Notes under the pieces: generated by a model
The model's input: only the letters and a program-made list of their open reading frames with translations
Told to the model about the DNA's origin: nothing
Database searches by the model: none
In this document: positions 45,055 to 57,000 of the stretch, in pieces
How the letters are laid out: each line of letters opens with the position of its first letter
Numbering within the stretch: position 1 is the stretch's first letter
Position numbers and translations under genes: made by a program
Assembly (NCBI GenBank): GCA_037176885.1
Contig: JAWWNJ010000050.1
Location: 124,001 to 188,000, forward strand
Origin: Favolaschia claudopus
Taxonomy: Eukaryota; Basidiomycota; Agaricomycetes; Agaricales; Mycenaceae
Direction: 5' to 3'
Length of the DNA stretch: 64,000 bases

Positions 45055-47182
45055 ATGCCAGATGTCGACAAGAAGGAGCAGAAGATCCAAGACGCCTGCC
45101 GGCTCCTTTCTCGTCGCGTCAACAATGGGCAGAAACCGGATGTCAAGGGTCTCGCTCGCGAGCTTAACTTGCCTTACGCTACTCTATATTCTCGCTTCAA
45201 AAATATTCACAAATTGCGTTCCGAGTCCACTCGCGCTCAGTTATTCCTCTCCCCTCCTGTCGAGCATGTTCTCCTCAAATGGATTGAGCATCTCGGGGAA
45301 ATTGGCACCCCTCTGAATCTGTACAAAAAGTCTGTCCGTCAGCGCGCTCAGCTATTACACCCACTCCACAAAAAGCCGAGTAAAAACTGGATCTATGACT
45401 TCATTAAACGGCATCCCACCATCTCCTTCGCCAGCTCAGCCAGTCTTGATCCCAAGCGCGCGAAGGCTTTCAATGAACTTGTTGTCGGCCGCTTCTTTGA
45501 CAAACTGGAAGAACTTGTCGAGAAGCACGGCATTCCTATCGAGAACGTGTATAATATGGATGAGAAGGGGGTGCAGCGCGGCGGAGGAAAAAAAAGCTAG
45601 CCGCCGAAAGTATTTGTACTCGCGCAGGCAGAAGGCAAAGTACAAGCACCGCAGCGCTAATCTCGAGCTCATCACTATCATCGAAGCTGTGTGCGCTGAT
45701 GGGACAAGCCTCAAACCCGGCTTCGTTTTCCCTGGGTCGGCGCGATGTCCTGAATGGTTTGACGAAGATGATGAGATCGTGTATGTGTTGCTACCTCCAC
45801 CCGCATCGCAGTACTGACCTCTAGATATTTTCAATATTGCCATGTCCACAAACGGCTGGACCGACGATTTCACTGGTCTCGAGTGGTTCAGGATATGCTT
45901 TATTCCTCAGGCCAAGGCTCGAAACAAGTCCGGGAAGCCTATTATCCTCATTCTCGACGGTCACGGCTCTCATGATCAAATCACCATCATCGATCTCGCC
46001 GAAGAACATGGTATCATTGTTCTCCTTCTCCCTCCACACACAACACACAAGCTTCAGCCCCTCGACGTCGGGATCTTTGGACCGTTCTCACGAGGCTGGG
46101 TGGAGCGTTGCGACGATATTGTCGCGCTCCGCGGCTCTGAAATGCGCAAGGAGGACTTTGTCAAAGGATACATGTCTGTACGTAGAGACACCTTCCGACC
46201 GTCCGTCATCATCTCTGCCTTCAAGAAGAGTGGTATCTGGCCAGTCAGCCGGCATGCAGCGCCCATCGCACCACTCCCTCTTCCAATTCTCCAGCTTCTA
46301 CACCTCAGGGATCACGGCCCCGAGGTCACTGCGAGTCTGATTCCGACTCGGATTCAGATAGTGATTCGGACTCAGACTCCAAATCCAGTGACGATGACGA
46401 TGTCCAGCAACCTGTCGCTCTACCGGTTGTTCCTCAGCCCTCGACATCATCCTCTCCATCTGCTGTACCTCCCCCCTCCGACTTCTTCTTCTTTGTCTTC
46501 CCCACAAACGCCGTCTACCCGAGCAACTCGTTCCACCGCTGCCGCACAATCCACGCTCCCACCCACTCAGTTCTATCATGATCCTGTTCTGTTTGCACGG
46601 ATCCAGAACCTTGGGAATGAGCTTCAGTCCACCCGAGCACACATGGGTATGATGGAGGCGGAGATCGCATCGCAGAAGCGACAGCTCAATGAGCGAGATG
46701 CCCGGCCGAGCAAGAAGCGGAAGCTGAATGTTGAGGCCCGGGTATTGACCTCGGCGGAGGGGAAGAGGTTGGCAGCAGAGAAAGAGGCGGAGAGGACGAG
46801 CAAGGCAAAGAAGAAGGCCGAGAGTGCTCAGCGACGTAAGGAGAAGGAGAATTTGCGGGAGGAGAGTTGGCGGAACAGGGAACGAGACCCCGATGCTTCC
46901 TTTACCGGTGTCCTTTCGGCCAAAAACAAAGACGACTTGAAGCCACCTCCCGAGCTGTCGATGCCCTCATCATCGACGTATCCATCTTTTGATTTCGCAT
47001 TTCCGCCGCCCCTGCCCCAATTCTCATTACACAACCACCCATTCGTGCTTCCACAGGACCAATTGACCCCTCACAATCCTCCTCCTACCTCTACTTCATT
47101 CGGAACGGACATTCCATTTAATATAGAAACTAATCTTGCGAATACGTACCAAAATTACCTACATCCTTATAACTCTTCGTAG
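45055..47182 (+). pseudogene. Pogo/Fot1-type DDE transposase, decayed
   Basis: It starts at the ATG at 45055. N-terminal helix-turn-helix of CENP-B type (ARELNLPYATLYSRFK), then the second DNA-binding part ending KNWIYDFIKRHP. The catalytic triad is visible: D in VYNMDEKGVQ, D in ILDGHGSHD, D in THKLQPLDVGIF. A C-terminal coiled and basic segment (EIASQKRQLNERDARPSKKR) follows. Lesions: an A8 run at about 45588 puts the frame into a TAG (A7 would restore it); the passage near 45786-45840 looks like an intron from GTATGT to CTCTAG but does not join in phase; the Ser-Asp-rich middle (46330-46480) sits in another frame. No terminal inverted repeats or TA duplication were found. Confidence 0.75.
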
Positions 47183-47230
47183 TACATAGTAGCTTGATAT
47201 CTTTCACTAACCCCAGTACATATTTGACAG

Positions 47231-47722
47231 TCAGATAATATTCATAACTTGTTTTGCAACACAGAATACCATATTGATTAATATTAATGAAGTGTCGGCA
47301 GGAACAGATGAGGACCGAGGACCATGAGCCGGAGAGCGCGATCGAGAATTGGAACGAGCACGCCGCTGAGAGCGCGCCAACTCCCGCCCCCGCAGAATAC
47401 AAATCTCCGAAGACGAGCGTTGGATATTTGATTGTGAGGAGGTGGTTTCCGCCGTTGTAAGCAGAGAACTCGAGACAGCCGCAGCTGCATCCCGTTCGCG
47501 CTGATGTAGATTCCTTTTGACGTGTTTCTTGCAGTCATTGGAATTCCGGTGGGTCTGAAGCGGACCGATGGATTTTTTCGGGCAGTTAATTACCCTGCCG
47601 CACAGGTCGCAGGCTATTTCCCGATACGGCCGAGGCTCATTAAGGTCCAAAGGGGCAATTTGGGTAGATATCGATGGTGTCAGTCGGAAAAATTGAAAAA
47701 GCCTGGTAAGGCCTTGGAGCAC
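47231..47722 (-). CDS. Hypothetical small protein with CxxC...H zinc-finger-like motif
   Basis: The frame includes CDLCGRVINCPKKSIGPLQT followed by HRNSNDCKKHVKR, a possible BED- or C2H2-like finger, then an Arg/Ser-rich tail. It has neither a defined neighbour gene nor a visible intron, and may be part of a transposon fragment. I do not recognise it firmly. Confidence 0.3.
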   Translation of the reverse strand: MLQGLTRLFQFFRLTPSISTQIAPLDLNEPRPYREIACDLCGRVINCPKKSIGPLQTHRNSNDCKKHVKRNLHQRERDAAAAVSSSLLTTAETTSSQSNIQRSSSEICILRGRELARSQRRARSNSRSRSPAHGPRSSSVPADTSLILINMVFCVAKQVMNII

Positions 47723-47803
47723 CTAACGGCCTTATAAGGCCTAATAAGGTTCGAGGGGTGACCTTATAAGGCGTGATAAGGTCTGGTTAGGTCTTCCCAG
47801 GCT
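47700..47803. repeat. 104-bp palindromic block
   Basis: The ends AGCCTGGTAAG and CTTCCCAGGCT are near-perfect inverted repeats; inside, CCTTATAAGG and related TAAGGCCT palindromes recur. It resembles a miniature hAT-like element, but no target duplication is visible. It abuts the 5' truncation point of the chromovirus. Confidence 0.55.
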
Positions 47804-47825
47804 AGAGGGATCTGAAGCGCATGAG

Positions 47826-49871
47826 TTGACTGGAAAAGATGTTGGAGTTTCAGCGCGCACCTTTAATATTCTGGTTAGCCTTCCGGCAACAGAAAAGGAG
47901 GAATGGATCAAAGGTTACAAGGAAGACCCACATTTTGCGAATGTCTTGAACGCCTGGAAGAAGGAGGTCAATTGGAACAACCCATCGTTTCCGCAATACC
48001 AACTTGCCGATGATGGCCTTCTATACTTCGAAGATTGGAACGGAAACAACCGTCTCTGTGTTCCGGGCAAGATTGTTGCGGAAATTCATGACGGACTCAC
48101 CGAGGGCGCTCACGCAGGATATCATCGAACCTACAATCGCGTGGCGTCAACCTACTACTGGCCGCGGATGTCACGTACTGTGAAACAGTATACCTGCACC
48201 TGTGATGTCTGCCAGAAGTCAAAACCGAAACATCACGCACCCTTCGGCCTTCTTCAACCAATCCCTATCCCTTCGCAGCCATTCGAAGTCGTTTCGATGG
48301 ATCTGATCACTCAACTGCCAGTGTCGGAAGGATTTGACGCTATTCTCGTTATTGTGTGCAAGCTGACGAAGTACGGGATTTTTATACCTTGCAAGTCGGA
48401 TGTCAACGAGGTCGAGACAGCTCAATTGTTCTTTGAGCATGTCGTGGTTCACTATGGGCTACCGCTGCAGATAATCTGCGATCGTGATGCGCGCTGGCGC
48501 AATCTCTTCTGGGGCGAACTTACTCGGCTAATGGGATCAAAAAGGTCACTCACAACCTCATATCACCCGCAGGCGGACGGTCAAACCGAGATCTTGAATC
48601 AATTTATTGAAACGGCGCTGCGTTGTTTTATTGGTTCAAAGTCGGAGTGGAAGCCCTACGTGTCTGCTCTTGGTCTATCCTACAACACCACACCAGTGAT
48701 GTGCCTAAGGCCTTAGTTTACGACCCCCCGGCACACTAAGCCCTTAGGCCTTAGCATAAGGCTTAGGGCTTAGGCTGCCTAAGGGCTTAGAGGGCTTAGA
48801 ACCCCCAAAAAAGAGATGTTGCGGAACATGATCCCAAAGCTTGAGAAGCTGCTGGATGGAGCTGAGAGCAATTTCCCAGCGCACAGAAGGGCTTGAAATG
48901 TCGGCACGAAGCTGCTTCCACTCTGCAAGAAATTTATTTTTTTAATCACAGCACAACAATATTGAACTACCCACCATCAATGCTCGGGTTAGGTGCTCTC
49001 CAGGTGTGTCGGCAGGCATCTGAGAAGGGTGAGAAGAGTTTGCAGTTCCGGCTGTGCTGCGGCAATCAATGCCTAAGTAGTTTATGTCAGCGGCACGTGG
49101 GGTCTCTAAGGCCTTAGCAATAAATTTCGAAAATCGGGCTGCACGCTAAGCCCTATCATAGGGCTTAGACGGCCTTAGGCCTTAGAGACCCTCTAGGGCT
49201 TAGGGCTTAGGCACAACACTGCACCACACCGCATTCCAGCTCCGGGTTCTCTCTCAACATACCTTCTCCGTGGTTTTCAGCCTAGAACCTCGACTTTGTT
49301 GACTGGCTTGTAGGCTGTGGACCGTCCCGTCGACGCTGGGGGGGAAGGAGAAGACAAGATGTTAGCCGACAAAATTCACACAGTGGCTGATCCGACGGAT
49401 CATCACGGCAAACGCTCCGAACAAATCGTCGACAGACTCCCCATCGCAGATCCTCGAGCAGGAGCAATGATAGAGCAATTTGAAGCACTCCGAACTCGCG
49501 CAAAGGAGTCAATTCTTCTTGCTCAAGTTTTTCAACGACGAGCTTACAATAAAGGTCGGCTCACCACGGAATTTGAAGAAGGGGATCTCGTTCTCATCAA
49601 CCCTCACTCATTGCGCTTGCTACGAGAGGAAAAGGGAGTCGGCAAGAAGCTCCTTCCTAAATTTGACGGTCCTTTCGAAATCAGCGGGAAACTGAGTCCT
49701 GTCACTTATCGGCTCCTTTGCATTCCCTCAATCGCGACGACTTCGATAAACTTCCGGAAGTCGAAATTGAGCAAGTTCTTGCGGAGCGCTGGCGGAAAGT
49801 GCGAGGTCGACGGGTCCAGCAATTCAAAATTCGCTGGAAAGGCTTCGGGCCTGAAGATGATGAGTGGATGA
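47826..49871 (+). pseudogene. Chromovirus integrase, split by MITE
   Basis: The zinc-binding part has AHAGYH and CTCDVC (HHCC type). The catalytic core shows VSMDLITQLPVSEG, ICDRDARWRN and YHPQADGQTEILNQ, giving D, D and E. The core breaks at YNTTP where the 528-bp MITE enters at 48694. If the MITE and one duplication are ignored the frame runs on as HSSSGFS, then shifts frame near 49255 and meets a stop near 49308. The downstream part has LLAQVFQRRAYNKG, FEEGDLVLINP and KLLPKFDGPFEISG, the GPY/F module that ends chromoviral integrases. Not functional. Confidence 0.9.
48694..49221. mobile_element. 528-bp hAT-like MITE in the integrase
   Basis: The ends CAGTGATGTGCCTAAG and CTTAGGCACAACACTG are inverted repeats with one mismatch. 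The 8-bp direct repeat CACCACAC flanks it exactly (48686-48693, 49222-49229). Both terminal 100 bp are filled with short CTAAGGCCTTAG and AAGCCCTTAGG palindromes. No transposase is encoded. Confidence 0.95.
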
Positions 49872-49948
49872 CAAAGAAAGGACTCCGGAACGCACCTGAA
49901 ATCCTTGACGCATGGATTAACCGCAACAGGCTTGCAGCTGATAATTGA
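49718..49948 (+). CDS. Chromodomain at the end of the chromovirus pol
   Basis: The core reads VEIEQVLAERWRKVRGRRVQ then FKIRWKGF and DDEWM, a classic chromodomain (aromatic residues Y/F-W-W pattern, here F, W, W). In chromoviruses it steers integration by binding modified histone H3. It lies in a different frame from the preceding integrase C-terminus (frame change near 49715), so it was originally the C-terminus of the same polyprotein. Confidence 0.85.
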   Translation: MHSLNRDDFDKLPEVEIEQVLAERWRKVRGRRVQQFKIRWKGFGPEDDEWMTKKGLRNAPEILDAWINRNRLAADN

Positions 49949-50718
49949 TTTCGACTGCGATCTTGCTGCGATCCAAAACTTTCAAAATCACCTGCTTGGT
50001 TCGTCTCATTTATACCCTTCGTTTCGGCTCCATCTTCTGTATTCCGTCTTTTCTCCCTAACTCAGCCTATCCTTTCGACTTCACAATGTCTTCTGCCTAC
50101 TCTGCGCTCTTTAGCAACCCTCCTTTGGCTTTTTCCCAGCCTTCGAATCAATCCATCGTTCCAACCAATCCCTCCTTCTCTCCTCCCCCTCTTGAGGATG
50201 TCTCCTCCCCTGCTGCCGCAGATGCAAACGACTACGACACCGGAAGCGATTCCTCCATGAAGGACGACGACGCGCGGCATCATCTACCTCGGTACCCGCT
50301 ATGTCGACGATCCCAACACAGTCGTCACTGTTAACGGTGTTGATCCTGCCGATGCCTTCGTTGACAAACCGACCATTTCCTCTGCGTTCAAATGCGTGCA
50401 GATGCTTGTCGGAGGAAACGATGACCTTACCACGCTTATCGACGCAGCGCTTGCCGGCCGCCATTTCGCCTCAGCCGAGTTTGCTATCTGCCAGAACACC
50501 GACGGGAAATTCAGTCTCATTCCCTTACTCAACACCACTCTTCGGCAGTGCCTTACATACCAACTTGGGCGGCCTCATCCTCACTGCGCTCACTGGCCAG
50601 TTCGTCGGAAGTCGAGGCTTCAGGGCCAGGGCTGTCTCGTTTGCCATTCCGCAGCTCGCGCTCGCACAGACTGCCATGGAGACGCCAGCAGCCATCCTCT
50701 TCGTCTACAACAATTGTG

Positions 50719-50871
50719 TGTTGGACGACGTGTCGTAGGACACCAAAGGACTTGTAGATACTGTAGCTGTGTCACGCCACGTGGCGTGACAGCCCTCAGG
50801 CGGCCACTCGCGTCTTGCTCAAAGCGTCCGTGTGAGGTTAGATTTACTCACATAGAGTACAGGTCCCAACA
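50719..50871 (+). repeat. Copia left LTR (153 bp)
   Basis: It begins TGTTGG and ends CCAACA, the usual short inverted ends of an LTR. It differs from the right LTR only by an extra 8 bases (about 50798-50806, CAGGCGGCC context). It includes a perfect 22-bp palindrome at 50770-50791 (T-GTCACGCCAC and mirror) centred on CACGTG. Confidence 0.97.
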
Positions 50872-50893
50872 GGTTATGGGCCTTTAGTTTGAG
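50872..50893 (+). promoter_or_regulatory. Primer-binding site of half-tRNA-iMet type
   Basis: GGTTATGGGCC follows the LTR directly. It is complementary to the anticodon stem-loop region of initiator tRNA-Met rather than to a tRNA 3' end. Drosophila copia is known to use such a cleaved half-tRNA as primer, with a very similar site. The use here is inference from that match. Confidence 0.65.
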
Positions 50894-51059
50894 TCTTTCC
50901 CACTCAAGCATTGGTTCCTGGACTCTTCTGGCGACGCTTTCGACCCCGCGAGGTCATCTACGCTCCTTTTCTTCTCTTCTTGGCGACTCGCCCAGCGCGG
51001 AGATTTTCTTTTCACGACTTTGACGAACTACGCGACGACAAGCTTTTTTCGTTCTCGCC

Positions 51060-54000
51060 ATGTTTCACCCTTCGTTTACACAAGCTGGCGCCACAAATCC
51101 AGGCAACCCTTGGTCTCAGCATCACGGTTTTGCGCCTTCGCAGCCGGATCCTCAATTCGTCACCCCGCCGCAATCTACGTATGTGATTCCTCCGTCTGCT
51201 CCTACGCACCAGCATGCGCCGGTACACGGAGTCTCGCAAAATCAGATGCCGCCGGTGACGCTACACGCTCCGCGATACCACCCCCCACCATTATATCCTC
51301 AGTATGGCGCTCCACCGCCGGTTCCTCCTGGTCACCCGCCAGCACCGGTGCCGCTGTCGTCGCGCCCACTACCGAATCCCCCCGCTCCTGTGCTACCTTC
51401 CTTGTCGAATCTCTATAGCTCTGCGTCTGGCCACATTGCTGATCTCGGACCCGTACCAAAACCTTTTTCGTTGCTGTCGAGTGGTTGGACTGACGCGGAC
51501 AAGCTCGCACTGGAGCGCTACAACTGGATCCCGTGGTCTCAGAGGGTGAAGAATCAACTTGGCATGGCTTCGGGGGCGTGGCGTTTCCTTGAGCGTGGAA
51601 ATCCCTGCCCCTCATTCCAGGTCTACCCCGCCCACTATCGCGCGTGGATCGACGCCGACATGGTTGTGCGGTGCTTCCTGTCTGAGGTTTGCGCTGTCAC
51701 GGAGCGGCCGTATTTTGAGCACTGCAAGTCTGCAGCGGAGGTTTGGGAGACCTTGCTCACGCGGCATACTTGCCGCGGGCCGATGGGGCAGATTGAGGCG
51801 CTGCGTAGTTTCCTCAGCGTGGAGCTCTCGTCTGACCCGAAGTCGTGGGCGACTCCGCTAACGGCTCTCCGCGACCTCAACAGTGCCATTTGGGCTTCCG
51901 GTACCCCCGATCCAGATAGCTTCCACCTCACCGGCCTGCTCATAGCCTTGTCTCGCCATAACGACGGTTTCGTTCGCGGTCTCGTTGCGCAACCCGACCT
52001 CACGCTTGCCTCCGCGCTCCGCAGCGTCGCCGCCTTGATGGCTCAGCCGGCTACAGCGGGGACAGGTGGTTTCGCGTTTGCCGCCACCTCGAATCCTCGT
52101 CCTCCTCCCAAGAAATTCGCGGGGAAGAGGGAGATATGCTCAACGCCGAACTGCGCGACGGCGGGCACGCATACATGGCCGTACTGCACCGCGCCAGGGG
52201 GTGGTATGGCCGGGAAACCCGTCTCGGAGGCGCAGGCGAAGGCGAGGGAGGACCGACACGCGCAGCGGGCGGCAAATGGCGGAAATCATATCAAACGCAA
52301 TGCTGCCGGGGCGGCGTATACTACGCTCGGCGGCGTCGACTACCTCCTTACGCCATCCGTTCCCCCTCCAGCCGTTCCCGCTGCTCCCGCCGCCACTGCG
52401 CACATAGCTCAACTGGTCACGGATCCGCTCCCGCCAGCAGACGCTCAAGGGCCGGAACTGTGGCTAGCGAGCGTCGACCCCATCGTACCCGTCAACTGGC
52501 TTGAGTGGACGGCAAATGCGGCGACTGTCGTCGACCCCGAGTTCTTGGTTTTCGCCGACTCGGGCGCGAATGTACATGTCTCGCCGTGTCGGGAGGACTT
52601 CATAAGCTTGCAGGAGATTCAGCCGCGCGCCATTAACGGATTCCAGGGCAGCGCTATTTTCGCTACGGGCATCGGCACCATCGCAACAGATAAATTTACT
52701 CTCGACAATGTTCTTTTCGTTCCCAAAGCTTCTGTCCGTCTCCTCTCTGTCCTTCGCCTCTGTCAATCAACGCGTTACACCTTCACCTTCGACGACTCGT
52801 CCTGCAGTATCCTCGATTCCAGCGGCGCCATCGTTTGTGCCGGATCTATTCATCCCACTCGTCACCTGTACCAGCTCCACTGCCGACCTGCGAACCTCTC
52901 TGCGAACACCGCGTCTCCCGAAATGCGCGACTTGCGCGTCTGGCATCGCCGTCTCGGCCACGCAAACGAGCAAGCCGTCGCCGACCTCTACCAGAACGGC
53001 GCGGCTGACGGTATGGTCCTTGACCCTTCCACCGCTGTACCCATATGTGACGACTGCATCCCTGGTAAACAGGCTCGCGCGATCATTCCGAAAGTACGCG
53101 AGGGACCCAAGTCGACGCGGCGGCTGGAGAAGGTGTACGTCGATCTTAGCGGGCAGATGTCAGTGCCGTCGAGGAGCGGGAACAGCTATACGTTGGACAT
53201 CGTGGATGACTGTAGTGACCGTGGTTGGAGTATCCCTATCGCAAACAAATCAGACGCCTTTTATTTCCTCACCGCGTGGGAGCTTGCGATGGAAACGAAG
53301 ACCGGTCTACGCGTGGGCACTTACAAGATCGACGGCGGCGAGTTATTTTCAAAGGTGTTCCAGGACCACTGCAGGCGCCGCGGCATCAGCATCGATTGCA
53401 CCGCGCCGCACACCTCGAAGCAGAACGGAAAAGTCGAGCGTTTTCACCGCACCATCCACGGCCTCGCCAGGACGATGCGGCTCGCTTGTGGCGCGCCACC
53501 GAACTTATGGGATGAGTTTTGTGTGACTGCGGCCTATTTACACGCCAGAACTCCTTGCACGGGTCAGCATCGACGCACCCCGTACGAGGCCTTTGAACTT
53601 CGTAAGCCGAACCTAGCCCACCTTCGCGAGATTGGATGTCGCGCTTTCGTACTGATTGAAGCGCACAACCCGAAGGTCTACGCCAGGTCGCTTGAATGCA
53701 CACTCATCGGCTATACCCCGCAATCGAAAGCCTACCGGTGCTGGGAGAAGAGCACCGGCAAGGTCTACAATTCGATAAATGTTCGCTTCATCGAGACGGG
53801 CGATACGGTGAAGGTGAGGTGGAACGAGGAGAAGCTCGCTGATGCTGCAGCACGTATTCACTCGTTGCCCCCACCTCCCGTCGTTCCCGACGATCAATCC
53901 TCGCCAGATCCCGCGCTACGCACCTCGACTCTGCCCGATCCGCCGACATCCACCATTCCGCCTACATCGGTCCCTACGAATCTTCCGAAAGAGGTTACGC

Positions 54001-57000
54001 CGCTCGACGTCCCGCTGCGACGGTCTACGCGGGAACGACGACCGCCCGTTCGTTTGGTCAACAGTGTTGCTGGAGATGGAGGGGTAGCGGTGGAGGCGGA
54101 TGACGGGGAGGTGGAGTTGTTGCAGCGTTGGGTGGATGTGGAGGCGGAGACGCCTGAGGATGACGACGGTGAGGAGGTAGCGATGCTGGCGGAGCTGAAC
54201 GCGTATCTGACAGAGAATCCGATTGATGTGGAGTACCCGGACGACCCCAGCACGTACGCAGAGGCAATGGCGGCCCCCGACGCGGAGAAATGGATCGCAG
54301 GAACGCGTGAGGAGTTGGAGTCGCTCCGGTCGATGGGTGTCTACCGGCTTGTCCCCCCTTCCGCGGTACCGCTGAACAAGACGATCCTGGACCTCAAGCC
54401 GGTTTACGTGCGGAAACACGACGCGTTTGGGAACGTGGTACGTCACAAAGTCCGCTATTGCGCGAAAGGTTTTCGGCAGGTGTATGGCCGGGACTTCACG
54501 CACACGACATCTCCGACCGCTCGTCTTGAATCGTTTCGCGCTATCCTCCACATCGCCGCAGCGAGGGGTTGGGACATTCAGCAGGTTGACGTCAAAACCG
54601 CGTTCCTCAACGCCGAGTTGCCGCCTGGGGAGTACCAGTACGCTCGGCAGCCCAAACACTTCGAGGAGGAGGGGAAGGAGAACTGGTTCTGGGAGTTGGT
54701 GAAGGCGATTTACATGGGGCATGATGGAGGAGTGGTCTATCATGCGGCGTTTCAACACGTCAGCTGCTGGCGGAGTTTTTGGGCAGCAGTTCGAACCCCC
54801 CACCCCCCGGCGAGAAAACACTTTTGACACTCACCGGCTTCCCCACCACCGATTTTCCGGCATTGGTGATCGTTGATCCGACTTTGTCACTGCCAGTCCA
54901 CTTCCATCAACAGTCTCACTTCCCACCATCATCCGAGCCTCGGATCACAGCAGGCAATCACCCGGCGGCCAGCACATTCCAGTTTCACAGTATTTGCGGT
55001 CATACTCAAACCTGCTCGGGCTTTGCCCACCCGGGCCGCAGTTTATCCCAGTGGAGGTTGCCTGGGAGTTTTAATGGGGGCCACCAAAAAGACCTGTCAC
55101 ATCACTGCACTGTGCCGAAAAAGGGAATTCTATCAGTCTGGGTCCAGATCAGGTGATGGGGAACAAGGGAAGTTTGCTGTGGCGTCGGCCGGCAGGAAGC
55201 CAGATTACGCATCCATCAAGATGGAATGATTTACAGGACCTGGGAATTACCCACTACTTCATTGTGGCATTGCCACAGGACTGGGTTGCGATCACTCAGT
55301 CATGTGTTAGAGTCTGCTTACATCTCGAGACAGAATATGGAATATGCGTTAGTAAAAATAGTTGACAGTTTGTATCTCTATCATATGCCGTAGGCACACC
55401 GGAGAATAAACAGGATTCTAAAAAAAAGGCGATTTACGGGTTGCATCAGGCGGGGCGCGCGTGGAATAAGACGTTGCACGAGGCGTTGCTGGAATGGGGT
55501 TTCAGGCGCCTTATTTGTGAGTGGTGTGTTTATGTCCGACGGCTACCAGACGGCTCTACAAACCTCATCGCCGTGCACGTTGACGACATGATCAGTGCCG
55601 CCTCTACCGCCGCCGCGAACGAACTCTTCAAATCGCAACTGCGTTCCAAGTGGCAGATATCCGACCTTGGCGAGGTCAGCTACTGTCTTGGAATCGGCAT
55701 CGTGCGCGACCCCGAGCGTAGGACCATCCGCCTCTCGCAGACCGCCCTCATCGACCGCATCGTGTCGACATTCCACCAGACTGAGGCTTTCCCGGTGTCC
55801 ACTCCCATGGAGCACAAGCTGCGTCTCTGCCGCCCCAGCGACGACCCTCTTACGCGTGAAGACGTTGAACGCCTGGCGGCAACCCCATATCGCTCGCTGG
55901 TAGGCTCGCTCATGTACGTCGCTATCGGTACTCGCCCCGACATTGCGTTCGCTGTTGGTTACCTCGCTGCTTTTCTCAATTGCTATCGGGCGGAACATTG
56001 GCAGGCTGCCATACGTGTCGTGCGCTACTTGAAGGGGACTCGTGAAATGGCGTTGACGCTCGGAGGCACGGGACCGATCTTGCTTGGTGGGCATACGGAC
56101 GCAGACTTTGCAAACGACCTGGACCGCCGAAAGTCGATCATGGGCTACTGCTTCTCTCTAGGTTCCGGTGTTATATCTTGGGCCTCGCGGAAGCAGAAAG
56201 TCGTCACGGATTCTACGGCAGCGGCGGAGTACATTGGTGCATCTGAGGCTGCTAAAGAGGCTGTCTGGCTACGAACTCTCATACGCGGAATCACCGTTCC
56301 TGTCGACGCCCCGACTCCCATCCTCTGTGACAACAACGCAGCGATTGTACTTGCGAACGATCAGTCCTTCCACGACCGCGCTAAGCACATCGACACCCGC
56401 TACCACGTTATTCGAGACTGTGTCGAGAAGGGAAAGATTTTTCTCCCCCGCGTGTCCTCGTACGACAACACTGCTAAGGCTCCAACCATTTTGTTTTCGT
56501 TTGGGGAATCCGGCAAACAAAACGGTAATGGTTTCAAACCGTTTATAAACTGTTTTCGGGGCTCAGAAATTCAATACCCTCAAGCCGTATCGCTAACGAC
56601 TCTAATCGATCATTTGCAATGTATGTTCCGCCGTATGTGTCTTTGAACATCATGGATGATTCTGTGAGGCAGAATTTGGGACGTACCAGCACATTCAGGA
56701 CCAAGCGAGGGTATTTCCTTATTTGGAACAACTACACAACGCGAACGACCGAGGCCCGTAACCAACCCGTAACCTCAGGTATCGCAGAGGAAGCATTTCT
56801 ATGGCATTGTTAAGGGTGTCGTGATATAAACTCGGCGGGCTCACCTTTTTCTGACCTCATTTCATGCGCTGGAAGACTGCTAATTAGCTCCAACATGGAA
56901 ACTGTTTATAAACTGTTTCTGCACCCTGGCAAATAAAACGGAAACGAAAACGATGATAACCGTGTATAAACGTTTACAAACGGAAATGGTTGGAGCCTTA

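Noticed and set aside
45586..45600. A8 run in the pogo transposase as a programmed -1 frameshift site
   Set aside because: The continuing frame requires a +1 change (A7), not -1, and the rest of the gene carries other lesions. A simple indel is more likely.
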